From: a virus
IMG/VR virus record: IMGVR_UViG_3300020171_000553
Location: 1 to 20,815 of that record
Reading direction: 5' to 3' (one strand)
DNA length: 20,815 nucleotides
This document shows positions 1 through 7,345 of this stretch, one piece after another. Numbering within the stretch: position 1 is the first letter of the stretch; each line of letters starts with the position of its first letter. The notes under the pieces were generated by a model that saw nothing but the letters and a program-made list of their open reading frames with translations, was not told the DNA's origin and ran no database searches. Both the position numbers and the translations under genes were made by a program.

Positions 1-2
1 CT

Positions 3-83
3 TGCGCGTCGGAACTCGAACAAGAAAAATTACTGAAAAGATTTATCAAGGAGGGTCTAAAATGCAAGGCGTTCATATTGTAA
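3..83 (+). CDS. Possible C-terminal end of an upstream gene (partial)
   Basis: An open frame enters from the left edge in frame 3 and stops at TAA 81-83. Its last residues (SELEQEKLLKRFIKEGLK) look like a charged amphipathic helix, as is common at protein C-termini. It would overlap the next gene's ATG by 22 bases, in keeping with the tight packing elsewhere. Only 26 codons are visible and no function can be given. Frame 1 also enters open and stops at 34-36, so the choice of frame is uncertain. Confidence 0.3.
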   Translation, partial: CASELEQEKLLKRFIKEGLKCKAFIL

Positions 84-1198
84 GAGAATCGGCCATTGAC
101 CGTTCGCCCCGCGTGATGCTGCTGGAGGGCATGTTTGATATTTCGGTTGCCGAAAAATCACGGCACGAATGGGATGTTACGCTTGACTTGCCGGACAAGT
201 GGAATATCGGCGTTATTGTCGGGCCTTCGGGTTGTGGCAAAACAACGATTGCACGAGAGTTGTTCAAAAAGTCAATAGCCGACAAGTGGCCGTGGAAAAA
301 GTCCGCAAGCGTTATTGATTCATTCCCGGCAAGCATGTCCTTGCGGGATGTAACCGCGCTATTGTCATCGGTCGGCTTTTCAAGCCCGCCGTCTTGGCTA
401 AAACCTTTTTCAGTATTGTCGAACGGAGAGCAGTTTCGCGTTCATCTGGCCCGCACGCTGGCGGAAATGAAAGACCTGGCCGTCGTGGATGAATTTACAA
501 GCGTGGTTGACAGAACAGTCGCAAAGATTGGAAGTGCTGCGATTGCAAAAACCGTTCGTAAACGCGGACAGAAATTAATCGCAGTCAGTTGTCATTACGA
601 CATTCTCGACTGGTTGGAGCCGGACTGGGTTTATGAGCCTGCCATAAACCGCCTGGCAAGGGGGTCACTTTGGCGCCGGCCCAAAATCACGCTCAATATT
701 CGACGCGTGGATAAAACAGCTTGGCAGTTATTCCGCCAACATCATTATTTGAGCGCCGACCTTCATCGGGCGTCGAGTTGCTTTTGTGCGTTAGTTGAAA
801 ATCGGCCCGCGGCCTTTTGCGCAATCCTGTCTTTTCCCCACCCGATAGTGCCATCATGGAGAATCCACCGGCTTGTCACCCTGCCGGATTTTCAAGGGGT
901 TGGAATCGGAAATGCGCTGATGGATTTTTGCGCAGGAGTTTATGCAAGCGAAAAACCGGTCTCAATTACTACCTCCCATCCGGCCTTGATGCGATCAATG
1001 AGCGCAAGGAAAAACTGGTTGATGACATCGCGTCCCGGCCATAGATCAAAACAGGGTGGCTCGACATCTATTGCGCGACATGATTCAAGTTGCGGACGAA
1101 TAACGGCAGGCTTTCGATTTCGCGGCCAGGCGTTACCGGAAGAATATTGGAAGTTTGGGCTGGATAAATCACGTTGTAAAAACCTTGTTGCCCTTTGA
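62..1198 (+). CDS. ABC-type ATPase fused to a GNAT (Mom-like) domain
   Basis: A 378-aa protein. The N-terminal half is an ABC-type ATPase: Walker A GPSGCGKTT (res 54-62), signature LSNGEQ (119-124), Walker B LAVVDEF (139-145) and H-loop His178. The C-terminal half (about 215-355) looks like a GNAT fold, with WQLFRQHHYL (221-230) and an acyl-CoA-loop-like QGVGIGNAL (278-286), ending in GRITAGFRFRG. There are no membrane segments, so it is not a transporter. The HHYL...TLPDFQGVGIG pattern is one I associate with phage GNAT proteins of the Mom-like class; phage Mu Mom is a GNAT-fold protein that modifies adenine in DNA. DNA modification is therefore a reasonable inference, but the substrate is unknown. 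ATG 62 is chosen because AAGGAGGG lies at 48-55; an upstream TTG at position 2 lacks this support. Its last 131 bases overlap the convergent ASCH gene. Confidence 0.85.
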   Translation: MQGVHIVRESAIDRSPRVMLLEGMFDISVAEKSRHEWDVTLDLPDKWNIGVIVGPSGCGKTTIARELFKKSIADKWPWKKSASVIDSFPASMSLRDVTALLSSVGFSSPPSWLKPFSVLSNGEQFRVHLARTLAEMKDLAVVDEFTSVVDRTVAKIGSAAIAKTVRKRGQKLIAVSCHYDILDWLEPDWVYEPAINRLARGSLWRRPKITLNIRRVDKTAWQLFRQHHYLSADLHRASSCFCALVENRPAAFCAILSFPHPIVPSWRIHRLVTLPDFQGVGIGNALMDFCAGVYASEKPVSITTSHPALMRSMSARKNWLMTSRPGHRSKQGGSTSIARHDSSCGRITAGFRFRGQALPEEYWKFGLDKSRCKNLVAL

Positions 1199-1481
1199 CG
1201 GGGAACGGCGTGATCGGGCGCACGTCGGCCAGCACCCAAGCAAAGCATCTTGGCTGATAAGGAATATGCGCCGCGAGCATATCGGCGGGAGTAAATTCTC
1301 GAATGTCGAATAAATTAACAACGCAAACCGCGACGCCGCAAGGAAGATCGGCGTATTTCCGCTGGGTGGAAACAATCAGCAGTTCGCCCCGATAACTGGT
1401 TTTCCAAGACCTGATTTCCAGTGTCTTGAGGGCTTGGGCGATCAAGGTCGCGTATGGGTTATGTATGGATATGGCTTTCAT
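1068..1481 (-). CDS. ASCH-domain (PUA-like) protein
   Basis: A 137-aa protein on the minus strand, the only convincing gene on that strand. It opens with MKAISIHNPYATLI (res 1-14), then TLEIRSWKTSYRGELLI, the typical start of small ASCH proteins (compare MKALSIRQPWAxLI...IEIRxWxTxYRGxLLI). The core closes with GQQGFYNV (97-104). ASCH domains have a PUA-like fold and are predicted to bind RNA or modified nucleotides or bases; no target can be inferred here. The start at 1481 is set by the family N-terminus; an in-frame ATG at 1553 is upstream, and neither has a clear Shine-Dalgarno site. The C-terminal 44 codons overlap the end of the ABC-GNAT gene on the opposite strand. The terminase gene is divergent, 45 bp away, so the space between must hold signals for both. 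Confidence 0.8.
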   Translation of the reverse strand: MKAISIHNPYATLIAQALKTLEIRSWKTSYRGELLIVSTQRKYADLPCGVAVCVVNLFDIREFTPADMLAAHIPYQPRCFAWVLADVRPITPFPVKGQQGFYNVIYPAQTSNILPVTPGREIESLPLFVRNLNHVAQ

Positions 1482-1501
1482 TGCAACGATAGATTTGGAT
1501 A

Positions 1502-1516
1502 ACCCCGCGTCGGGGT
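1502..1516 (+). promoter_or_regulatory. GC hairpin before the terminase start
   Basis: ACCCCG (1502-1507) and CGGGGT (1511-1516) form a perfect 6-bp stem around the loop CGT, in the gap between the divergent ASCH and terminase genes. Its GGGG arm (1512-1515) is the only Shine-Dalgarno-like sequence before the terminase ATG at 1527, so the hairpin could limit initiation. The regulatory role is inferred. Confidence 0.45.
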
Positions 1517-1526
1517 CAATAAAATA

Positions 1527-3293
1527 ATGGAACAAAATAAAATGAGCCTCCACACCTACAACCCCCTGCGCCTCATCATCATCCCGTCCCGGCTATCTAC
1601 GGTTGCGTGGTGCGAGGAGCACGTCTATCTCTCCCCGCGAGTGCCCACCAGCGAACCCGGCCAATGGCGGGCGACCACGGTGGCGGCATTATGTCTGTCC
1701 GGTGGGCCACTGGAGGCTCTTGATGAAAGCGAGGTCGAGACGGTGGTGGTGATGAAGGGATCGCAAACCGCTTTGACGACCACCGCGTATTGCTGGCTGG
1801 CAAAGGAATTGGATCATGACCCATCATCGGCATTGATCGTGATGAATAGCGCCCAGGATGCAAAAGAGAAATCCGATGAAACCTGGCGACCGATCTGGGA
1901 AGACTCGCATCGGCTTCAAAGATTCCTGCCGAAGGACCGCCGAAAAAACTGGACCAAACTATTTCAGCGGATCAATGGCGTTCCGGTGTACTGGATTGGG
2001 GCCAACTCGCCCGGTCGGCTAGGATCAAAGCCGATCCGGCGATTGATATTGGATGAGGTGGATAAATATCCACAGCAGACTAAGAGTGAGGCGGGGGCCG
2101 CCGCCCTGGCGCGGCAGCGCACAAAATCATTTCGTAAAAAGGGGCTGGCAAAAATCCTACAATTCAGCACCCCGACCGACGATGGCGGCGAGATCAACCG
2201 AGAATATCTCAATGGGGATCAGCGAAAGCTTTACGTCAAATGCCATGCCTGCAAGGCTGAACAGATCATGGTCTGGCAGAATTTCAGGATTGACATGGCG
2301 CAGGCACAGACCGATGCCCCAAAGGCGGTTGCCGGAGCGCACTACGAATGCCCGCACTGCAAGACCCCTTGGACGGATGACCAGCGCTGGGCCGTGATTG
2401 ACGCCGGGGTGTGGAAACCGACCACTACGCCCCGCGATCCCAAATGTCGCTCCTTTTGGCTTCCGTCATGGTGTTCCAAATTCGTAACCTGTAATTACCT
2501 GGCCGCACAATGGGTCAAGGCGCAACAGGGTCAATCCGCATTGCAGGATTTTATCAATGCTGAATGCGGCGAGCCGTACGTCCATTTCGATAATCGAATA
2601 AAGGATGCCACGTTCGCGGAACTAGAAGGCGATTATATCGAGGGCCAGATGTTTGCAGACCAGCCCGCTTACGCGGGGCAATACCCCAAGGAACGCGAGC
2701 GATGGGTCATCGGCGGCGTGGACGTGCAGAAGGGATACCTGATGGCCGTGTTCCGGCTATTCGTGGATGGTGGTGATTCCGGGTTGATGTGGGCCGGAGA
2801 TGTCGGGAATTTTGAAAAGCTGGACATACTTGCTGAACAGTATGATGCAAAATTTATCATTATCGACCAGCGCTACCGGACCCGCGAAGTTCAGGAATGG
2901 TGTTTTGAGCACGCCGGTTATATCCCCAGCATGGGTGTGGCCCACCGGGCTCGGTCATTATTCACAGCGCAGACGGTTGACCTGGATGAGGGCCGGGTGA
3001 GCGGGAAGGGGCGCAAGATTGCCAGCATTGACTTCGACCCCGATATGCTCAAGGACATCCTGGCCGTCCAGATTCAGCGGGCAGAGGGATCCCGTCGCTG
3101 GCTGGTGCCCAAGGGTTACGCTATGAACGCAACCTACGTCCAGCAGATGACGGCGGAACGATGTGTCAATGGCCGGTGGATCAACCCGCAGAATCGGGCG
3201 AATCACGTCTGGGATTGTGAATCCTTGGCCCTGCTGGGTGCAATCCGGTTCGGGGTATGGGGAAATTCCAATCCGGGGGAGGAAAAAAAATGA
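1527..3293 (+). CDS. Terminase large subunit, lambda gpA (GpA) family
   Basis: A 588-aa packaging motor and nuclease that cuts concatemeric DNA and drives it into the prohead through the portal. The ATPase half has a Walker A-like KGSQTALTT (77-85), in the usual GpA position but not a classical P-loop, Walker B LILDEVD (173-179) and a coupling motif LQFSTPT (211-217). A Cys pair at 239/242 and another at 275/278 suggest a zinc ribbon between the halves. The nuclease half shows Asp399 (GGVDV), Asp447 (IIIDQ) and Asp563 in NHVWDCES. Length and motif order match GpA terminases. The start is 1527, or 1542 (Met6); neither has a strong Shine-Dalgarno site. The stop overlaps the next ORF as ATGA. 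No recognisable small terminase subunit precedes it here; that gene may lie left of the window. Confidence 0.95.
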   Translation: MEQNKMSLHTYNPLRLIIIPSRLSTVAWCEEHVYLSPRVPTSEPGQWRATTVAALCLSGGPLEALDESEVETVVVMKGSQTALTTTAYCWLAKELDHDPSSALIVMNSAQDAKEKSDETWRPIWEDSHRLQRFLPKDRRKNWTKLFQRINGVPVYWIGANSPGRLGSKPIRRLILDEVDKYPQQTKSEAGAAALARQRTKSFRKKGLAKILQFSTPTDDGGEINREYLNGDQRKLYVKCHACKAEQIMVWQNFRIDMAQAQTDAPKAVAGAHYECPHCKTPWTDDQRWAVIDAGVWKPTTTPRDPKCRSFWLPSWCSKFVTCNYLAAQWVKAQQGQSALQDFINAECGEPYVHFDNRIKDATFAELEGDYIEGQMFADQPAYAGQYPKERERWVIGGVDVQKGYLMAVFRLFVDGGDSGLMWAGDVGNFEKLDILAEQYDAKFIIIDQRYRTREVQEWCFEHAGYIPSMGVAHRARSLFTAQTVDLDEGRVSGKGRKIASIDFDPDMLKDILAVQIQRAEGSRRWLVPKGYAMNATYVQQMTAERCVNGRWINPQNRANHVWDCESLALLGAIRFGVWGNSNPGEEKK

Positions 3294-3394
3294 TCTGCAA
3301 CCCTGAAAAGCCCAAGGGCCTCTCCCGAGAGTTCGTCATTAAATCCATCCTGCATATTCTGGACACGGCGGCGACGGGGTGCCCTTTTTTTTAA
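3290..3394 (+). CDS. 34-aa ORF coupled to the terminase gene
   Basis: ATG 3290 overlaps the terminase stop as ATGA and has GGGGAGG (3276-3282) just upstream. The product has Cys3 and Cys31 and a predicted helix around SREFVIKSILHILDTA, ending at TAA 3392-3394. It has no domain I recognise. The overlap and ribosome site suggest it is translated; alternatively it may simply keep ribosomes moving to the Cys-rich gene that starts 15 bases further on. Confidence 0.45.
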   Translation: MICNPEKPKGLSREFVIKSILHILDTAATGCPFF

Positions 3395-3409
3395 CCAAAG
3401 GAGAAGGAA

Positions 3410-3589
3410 ATGAAATGCAACTTCTGCGAAAAGCCAGCGACGAAAATCAATACTACGGAAACCCGAACGGGTGTCGGTACGGTTAAAACAAATACCTATG
3501 CCTGTGACACTCATGTCGGATTAAGTCGGGGTGATACCTGCAACGTCAATATCATTCGGTTCAATGAAAAAGGGCCAGCCCGATTTTAA
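3410..3589 (+). CDS. Small zinc-ribbon-like Cys-rich protein
   Basis: A 59-aa protein preceded by a strong Shine-Dalgarno site AAGGAGAAGG (3398-3407). It begins MKCNFCEKPA, so Cys3 and Cys6 form a CxxC knuckle; Cys32, His35 and Cys44 follow (ACDTH, GDTC), a plausible second half of a zinc site. The stop TAA at 3587-3589 lies 15 bases before the next gene. Small zinc-ribbon proteins are frequent near phage terminase genes, where they may bind DNA or serve as adaptors, but no specific role can be assigned. Confidence 0.75.
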   Translation: MKCNFCEKPATKINTTETRTGVGTVKTNTYACDTHVGLSRGDTCNVNIIRFNEKGPARF

Positions 3590-3604
3590 GGTCACGGAGG
3601 GCGC

Positions 3605-3910
3605 ATGGAAAAGACAATCTCGTTAGAAAACGATCCGATATTTCATCATGCCGGTCGCTTGCAGGAAAACAGGGACTACCGCACTGGGGCGGAATATAGG
3701 GCAGAGGGCGTGCGGGAAGCACTGTGCGATCTTGTGGTCCGGGGAAAACTTGACGCTATTGATCTGAAAATTATTGAGGCGAGGGATTGCTCGCCGATGC
3801 CTACGCAATCCGAAGTTAGCCGGATTGTCGGAGTTAAGCGCCGCACGGTATGCCACCGAATAAGGCGTTTTCGCTCTTTGTTTGCAAGGGTTCGGTTAAT
3901 TCAACTCTGA
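3605..3910 (+). CDS. Helix-turn-helix protein
   Basis: A 101-aa protein with GGAGG (3596-3600) upstream. Residues 67-93 (TQSEVSRIVGVKRR, then TVCHRIRRFRS) read as a helix-turn-helix: the first helix holds the conserved E-V-x-x-I, GV is the turn, and RRTVCHRIRRF is the basic recognition helix, as in sigma-region-4-like and small terminase DNA-binding domains. The N-terminal part has no known domain. It could be a late-gene regulator or a displaced small terminase subunit; both are inference. The C-terminus after residue 93 is short and basic. It is followed by a 109-bp non-coding gap with two GC-run hairpins. Confidence 0.7.
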   Translation: MEKTISLENDPIFHHAGRLQENRDYRTGAEYRAEGVREALCDLVVRGKLDAIDLKIIEARDCSPMPTQSEVSRIVGVKRRTVCHRIRRFRSLFARVRLIQL

Positions 3911-3927
3911 TTTTATTGCCACTTTGC

Positions 3928-3946
3928 CCCCCTATAGTGAAGGGGG
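3928..3946 (+). promoter_or_regulatory. C5/G5 hairpin in the gap before gpW
   Basis: CCCCC (3928-3932) can pair with GGGGG (3942-3946) around the loop TATAGTGAA. It lies just after the HTH gene. No T-tract follows, so it is not a standard terminator. Its C-run could instead pair with the G-run at 4012-4016, giving competing folds. Confidence 0.4.
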
Positions 3947-3995
3947 ACGGTGTGCAAGCCAAATCTAAAACCACTATAAAACTGCCACATTCCGG

Positions 3996-4016
3996 CCCCC
4001 TCCATTTTAACGGGGG
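3996..4016 (+). promoter_or_regulatory. C5/G5 hairpin covering the gpW ribosome site
   Basis: CCCCC (3996-4000) pairs with GGGGG (4012-4016) around an 11-base loop. The G arm is the only Shine-Dalgarno-like sequence for ATG 4020, so this fold would block the ribosome site. Visible in sequence; the effect is inferred. Confidence 0.4.
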
Positions 4017-4019
4017 AAC

Positions 4020-4319
4020 ATGGCGGCCATTGAAGACCTCAAAAACGCATGGGTAGCCAGGATCGGCACGATCAGCGATGCGCTGGTTAAGGCCGAGGCT
4101 ACCTATCTATTGGATCAATACATCGCTGCCCTGCCCCAGCAGGCCGCACTGGAGGCCAATCAGATCACGTCCTACTCCATTGGCGGGCGATCATTCACCC
4201 GGCGCATGGTGGGTGAGGGGCAATCGGCCATCCAGCGCATGAAGTTTGAACTTTACCAGTATTGCTACGGCTCCACTTCCCTTTGTGATGCTAATGAGGA
4301 CACGATAACCGATGATTAA
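4020..4319 (+). CDS. Head-tail joining protein, gpW-like
   Basis: A 99-aa, mostly helical protein. Residues 50-61 (TSYSIGGRSFTR) match the SYSIGGRxxTR beta-hairpin found in many gpW-like head completion proteins, and the position directly before the portal is where lambda W lies. gpW joins the filled head to the tail connector. It starts at ATG 4020 behind GGGGGA, which is part of a hairpin. Its stop overlaps the portal start by 8 bases, suggesting translational coupling. The family call rests on one short motif plus position. Confidence 0.65.
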   Translation: MAAIEDLKNAWVARIGTISDALVKAEATYLLDQYIAALPQQAALEANQITSYSIGGRSFTRRMVGEGQSAIQRMKFELYQYCYGSTSLCDANEDTITDD

Positions 4320-5901
4320 GGCTAATTTATTTGACCGATTCTTGGCTGGAATTGCCCCGGACATGGCGGTGCGCCGGCTTGAGAACCGTGCCACTTTTGA
4401 AATGTTGTCCCGTGGATATGACGCCGCCGAGGACTCCCGGATGCGTAATCATCTTGCGTGGAATCGGGCACTGCCGCTCGACGAAGATAATTTGATCGGA
4501 TCGGGCGACCGCCAGACCATCCGACTGGAATGCCGCGATTTGTGGCGTAATAATGAAATTGTGCGGGGCGCCGTGGATCGGTTCACCGCGTATGCCGTAT
4601 GGACGGGGATCTACCCACAGCCGCAAACATCAAGCAAGGATTGGAATAAGGAAACAGCGTCCTGGTGGGAACAGATATACGTTCCCACCGCAGACTACCG
4701 GCAGTTGAATGGGGTGGACCTGATTTCGCTCCAACGTTTAACCATCTCCCATCGTATCCTCGATGGTGATTGCGGCTTCATTCTTTTGGCTAACGGGCAA
4801 CTCCATGCCATCGAAGCTGACCGGATTACCACTCCGCAGGAGTTGACCACAGACGAAAATATAGTTGAGGGCGTCCGGCGCACAACTACGGGGTTGGTCC
4901 TGGGTTATTACGTCTGCAACCGTAACGGCCAGGGCACGGTCGATAAAACCAAATACACCTACATCCGCCGCGAGAATTTCGTTCACTGTTTTAACCCCAT
5001 TCGCATTGACCAGATTCGGGGTATTTCGGACTTGGCCCCAGCAATCAACAAACTCCGCGATTACGATGAAACCGACAAGTACGTCCTGAACAAGATCAAG
5101 CTCGACGCCATGCAGCAGTTTAAGCGCAAGACTGAAAGCGGTCTGCCAAACGAGCGGATGCGGGGCAGTTACACCAAGACCGGCACCGACGGCAAAGACG
5201 CGGAGCGTGTAAGTAAGAGCGAGCAGGGGACAACCCATTGGCTTCGCCCGAATGAGGAAATGGACGCCTTTGAAAGCAAAACACCGAACGGTGAATATGT
5301 ACCCTATCTTAAGCATGAACTCCAGGCCATCGCGTGCTGCCTGAATATTTCCTACGAAATTTTAATGCTCATTTTTACAGAAGGCTCATTTTCCAGCCAG
5401 CGGGCGGCACTCATCCATAATCGGCACACGTTCATGGAGTGGCATGACTGGGTGAGTTGCTCATTCATGAACCGGATTTATAACTGGCGAATTGCCAAGG
5501 CGATCAATAACCGGGAACTGCCGCCGGCGCCGGTCGATACCCGCGGGATATCCGAGTGGTGGAAGAAGTCTTGGAGTCTGCCGCACTTCGACTGGGTTGA
5601 CCCGGAGAAGCAGGCCCGCGCCGACAAGGAACGTTATAACATGGGCACGGATAGCATAACCAGCATCGTCAACTCGATGGGGCGGGACCGGGACGAGGTG
5701 TTTGCGGAGAAGGCGGACGATATTGGCGAGGCTATCCGGCAGTCCGAGATTATCAACAAGGCCCACCCGGGCGCGAATGTTACCTGGCGCGAAATGATCC
5801 AAACGGGAGTGCCCGGACAAATCACCAGCCCGGCTCCGGCAACCCCATCCGAGCCGGCCGCAACACCGATGAAGGAAGAATCGCCCGATGAAAATGCTTA
5901 A
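4312..5901 (+). CDS. Portal protein, lambda gpB family
   Basis: A 529-aa protein that would form the dodecameric portal ring through which DNA enters the head. The family signature is at residues 75-100: RDLWRNNEIVRGAVDRF then TAYAVWTGI, like RDLxRNNPIARGAVD in lambda-type portals. Further support comes from the DGDCGFILL segment, AIEADRITTP, and the region ending in ILMLIFTEGSFSSQRAAL with a following HNRHTFMEWHDWV helix. The last 25 residues or so are Pro/Ala/Glu-rich and probably disordered. The gene overlaps gpW by 8 bases and the protease by 14, the lambda W-B-C arrangement. Confidence 0.95.
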   Translation: MIKANLFDRFLAGIAPDMAVRRLENRATFEMLSRGYDAAEDSRMRNHLAWNRALPLDEDNLIGSGDRQTIRLECRDLWRNNEIVRGAVDRFTAYAVWTGIYPQPQTSSKDWNKETASWWEQIYVPTADYRQLNGVDLISLQRLTISHRILDGDCGFILLANGQLHAIEADRITTPQELTTDENIVEGVRRTTTGLVLGYYVCNRNGQGTVDKTKYTYIRRENFVHCFNPIRIDQIRGISDLAPAINKLRDYDETDKYVLNKIKLDAMQQFKRKTESGLPNERMRGSYTKTGTDGKDAERVSKSEQGTTHWLRPNEEMDAFESKTPNGEYVPYLKHELQAIACCLNISYEILMLIFTEGSFSSQRAALIHNRHTFMEWHDWVSCSFMNRIYNWRIAKAINNRELPPAPVDTRGISEWWKKSWSLPHFDWVDPEKQARADKERYNMGTDSITSIVNSMGRDRDEVFAEKADDIGEAIRQSEIINKAHPGANVTWREMIQTGVPGQITSPAPATPSEPAATPMKEESPDENA

Positions 5902-6724
5902 TATTTTAACGACTATTTGGACCGAACCGTGGCTGCTCATGCCGGAAGTGCATCGCCAGTTATGTTCCATCCTGGAGGCGCACATCACCGGGGAGGCTCA
6001 TCAGGCTGGTGGCATCGCCGACGCTCTCCCTGCCCAGCCGGAAACCCCGTCATTCAGCACGGTGGGTCAGCTTGCAGTCATCCCGATTCAGGGTGTCCTC
6101 GGGAAGCACGTTGGCGATATGGCCAAGTCGTCCGGGGCAACCGATATCGGCGACATAGAGAATGCGCTGGATGAGTGCATGGCCGATCCCGAAATCAAGG
6201 GCATCCTCTTGGATGTTAATTCTCCCGGCGGGACCACCACGGGAATCCCGGAACTGGCCAGCAAGATTGCCCAAGCCACGATCCATAAACCCATCGTGGC
6301 CTATACCGACAGCCGCATGGCTAGTGCGGCCTATTGGCTGGCTTCAGGCGCCGACGCCATCTTTGCCAGCCAATCGGCGTCAATCGGGTCAATCGGTGTT
6401 TATATGGCGTGGCTTGACGACAGCAGGGCAATGGAGATGCGGGGATACCGAGCCGAACTTATTAAGCGCGGTAAGTTCAAGGCCGTCGGGATCAGCGGTA
6501 CTGCACTTTCTGCTGAAGCGCGGTCCATGCTGCAGCAAAATGTTGACCAGGTATATGACTGGTTCACGTCTCACGTCAAAATGTTTCGCGAGGATATTTC
6601 CGATTCGGCGATGGAGGGTCAGGTGTTCTTTGGGCAATCGGCCATGGATAACGACCTGATTGACCGGGTTGGAACATTGGACGACGCCCTGGCGGAACTG
6701 GCGGATATGGCCGACATAAAATAA
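5888..6724 (+). CDS. Prohead protease, S49 (SppA/lambda gpC-like)
   Basis: A 278-aa serine protease of the SppA/ClpP fold that would trim head proteins, probably the scaffold, during prohead maturation. VNSPGG (110-115) is the oxyanion-loop motif; SRMASAAYWLAS carries the likely nucleophile Ser146, and GKFKAVG the likely general base Lys198. Their spacing of 52 residues equals that of Ser147/Lys199 in Bacillus SppA. IGSIGVYM follows the nucleophile as expected. There is no signal peptide, consistent with a phage protease. Unlike lambda gpC, it carries no in-frame scaffold extension; a separate scaffold-like gene follows. ATG 5888 overlaps the portal stop and has AAGGAAGAA upstream. Confidence 0.93.
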   Translation: MKMLNILTTIWTEPWLLMPEVHRQLCSILEAHITGEAHQAGGIADALPAQPETPSFSTVGQLAVIPIQGVLGKHVGDMAKSSGATDIGDIENALDECMADPEIKGILLDVNSPGGTTTGIPELASKIAQATIHKPIVAYTDSRMASAAYWLASGADAIFASQSASIGSIGVYMAWLDDSRAMEMRGYRAELIKRGKFKAVGISGTALSAEARSMLQQNVDQVYDWFTSHVKMFREDISDSAMEGQVFFGQSAMDNDLIDRVGTLDDALAELADMADIK

Positions 6725-6742
6725 TTTCAAATTAAAACAAAC

Positions 6743-6778
6743 GGAAAACCCTTGATTACCCTCGGAGCGGGTTATTCC
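6743..6778 (+). promoter_or_regulatory. Bulged hairpin between protease and scaffold genes
   Basis: GGAAAACCC (6743-6751) pairs with GGGTTATTCC (6769-6778), nine base pairs with one bulged A, around a 17-base loop. No T-tract follows. It fills most of the 101-bp gap and may be an mRNA stabiliser or processing site; the role is unknown. Confidence 0.4.
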
Positions 6779-6825
6779 AAAAACAAAAACAGACAACGAC
6801 GAGGGCAACACGATAGGAGACAGAT

Positions 6826-7323
6826 ATGAGCTTGGGAAAAGAAATCCAACGAGCGCAAGCAAAGATCGAATCGCTCCAGGCAAAAGAAAATGAGATGGAA
6901 GCGATGATTCTTTCCGTGACCCAGGAGCGCGATCTGGCCCAGGCGGCCATCGAATCCGCCATGAAAGCCAGCGAGGAAAAGATTGCCAAGATGCAGGTCG
7001 ATTCAGCCAAACGAATTGACGACCTGAACAAAGCTGGAGCCGACCTTCAGATTGCCCACAAGGATCTGACGGATAAACATTCCGCCCTGATCAAAGAGCT
7101 GGAAGATGCCCGCCAGAAACTGACCAACCCGGCCTTTGCGGACGCAAGCGCCAAAGGCGAGCCGGCCCCGGTTGCCGATGGCGGCCAAGCCGTAGCAGAG
7201 GAAAAAAAGGTTTCCCTGTGGCAACAGTATTACCAGATCAGCGACCCCGTCGAGCGGTCAAAGTTCTGGAATGCCAACGAAAAAGAACTCCGGACTGAAG
7301 CCGGCAAAATCGCTTCCAAGTAA
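6826..7323 (+). CDS. Scaffold-like coiled-coil protein
   Basis: A 165-aa protein. Residues 1-103 are highly charged with heptad-like hydrophobic spacing and almost no Pro or Gly, a long coiled coil. An Ala/Pro/Gly linker follows (about 104-126), then a compact C-terminal segment SLWQQYYQISDPVERSKFW (129-147). A helical rod with a small C-terminal capsid-binding tail is typical of phage scaffolding proteins, and the place between S49 protease and capsid matches lambda Nu3. It is probably needed for prohead assembly and cut by the protease. The start has AGGAGA (6814-6819). The assignment is from architecture and position, not from a specific motif. Confidence 0.65.
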   Translation: MSLGKEIQRAQAKIESLQAKENEMEAMILSVTQERDLAQAAIESAMKASEEKIAKMQVDSAKRIDDLNKAGADLQIAHKDLTDKHSALIKELEDARQKLTNPAFADASAKGEPAPVADGGQAVAEEKKVSLWQQYYQISDPVERSKFWNANEKELRTEAGKIASK

Positions 7324-7345
7324 AAACACACAACGGAGAAAAAGC

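Noticed and set aside
3850-4056. 68-aa + strand open frame overlapping the HTH and gpW genes
   Set aside because: Overlaps both genes in another frame, has no ribosome site, and would cross the two GC hairpins; likely chance.
4738-5316. 192-aa minus-strand open frame
   Set aside because: Lies wholly within the portal gene, has no recognisable domain or ribosome site, and the + strand is clearly the coding one.
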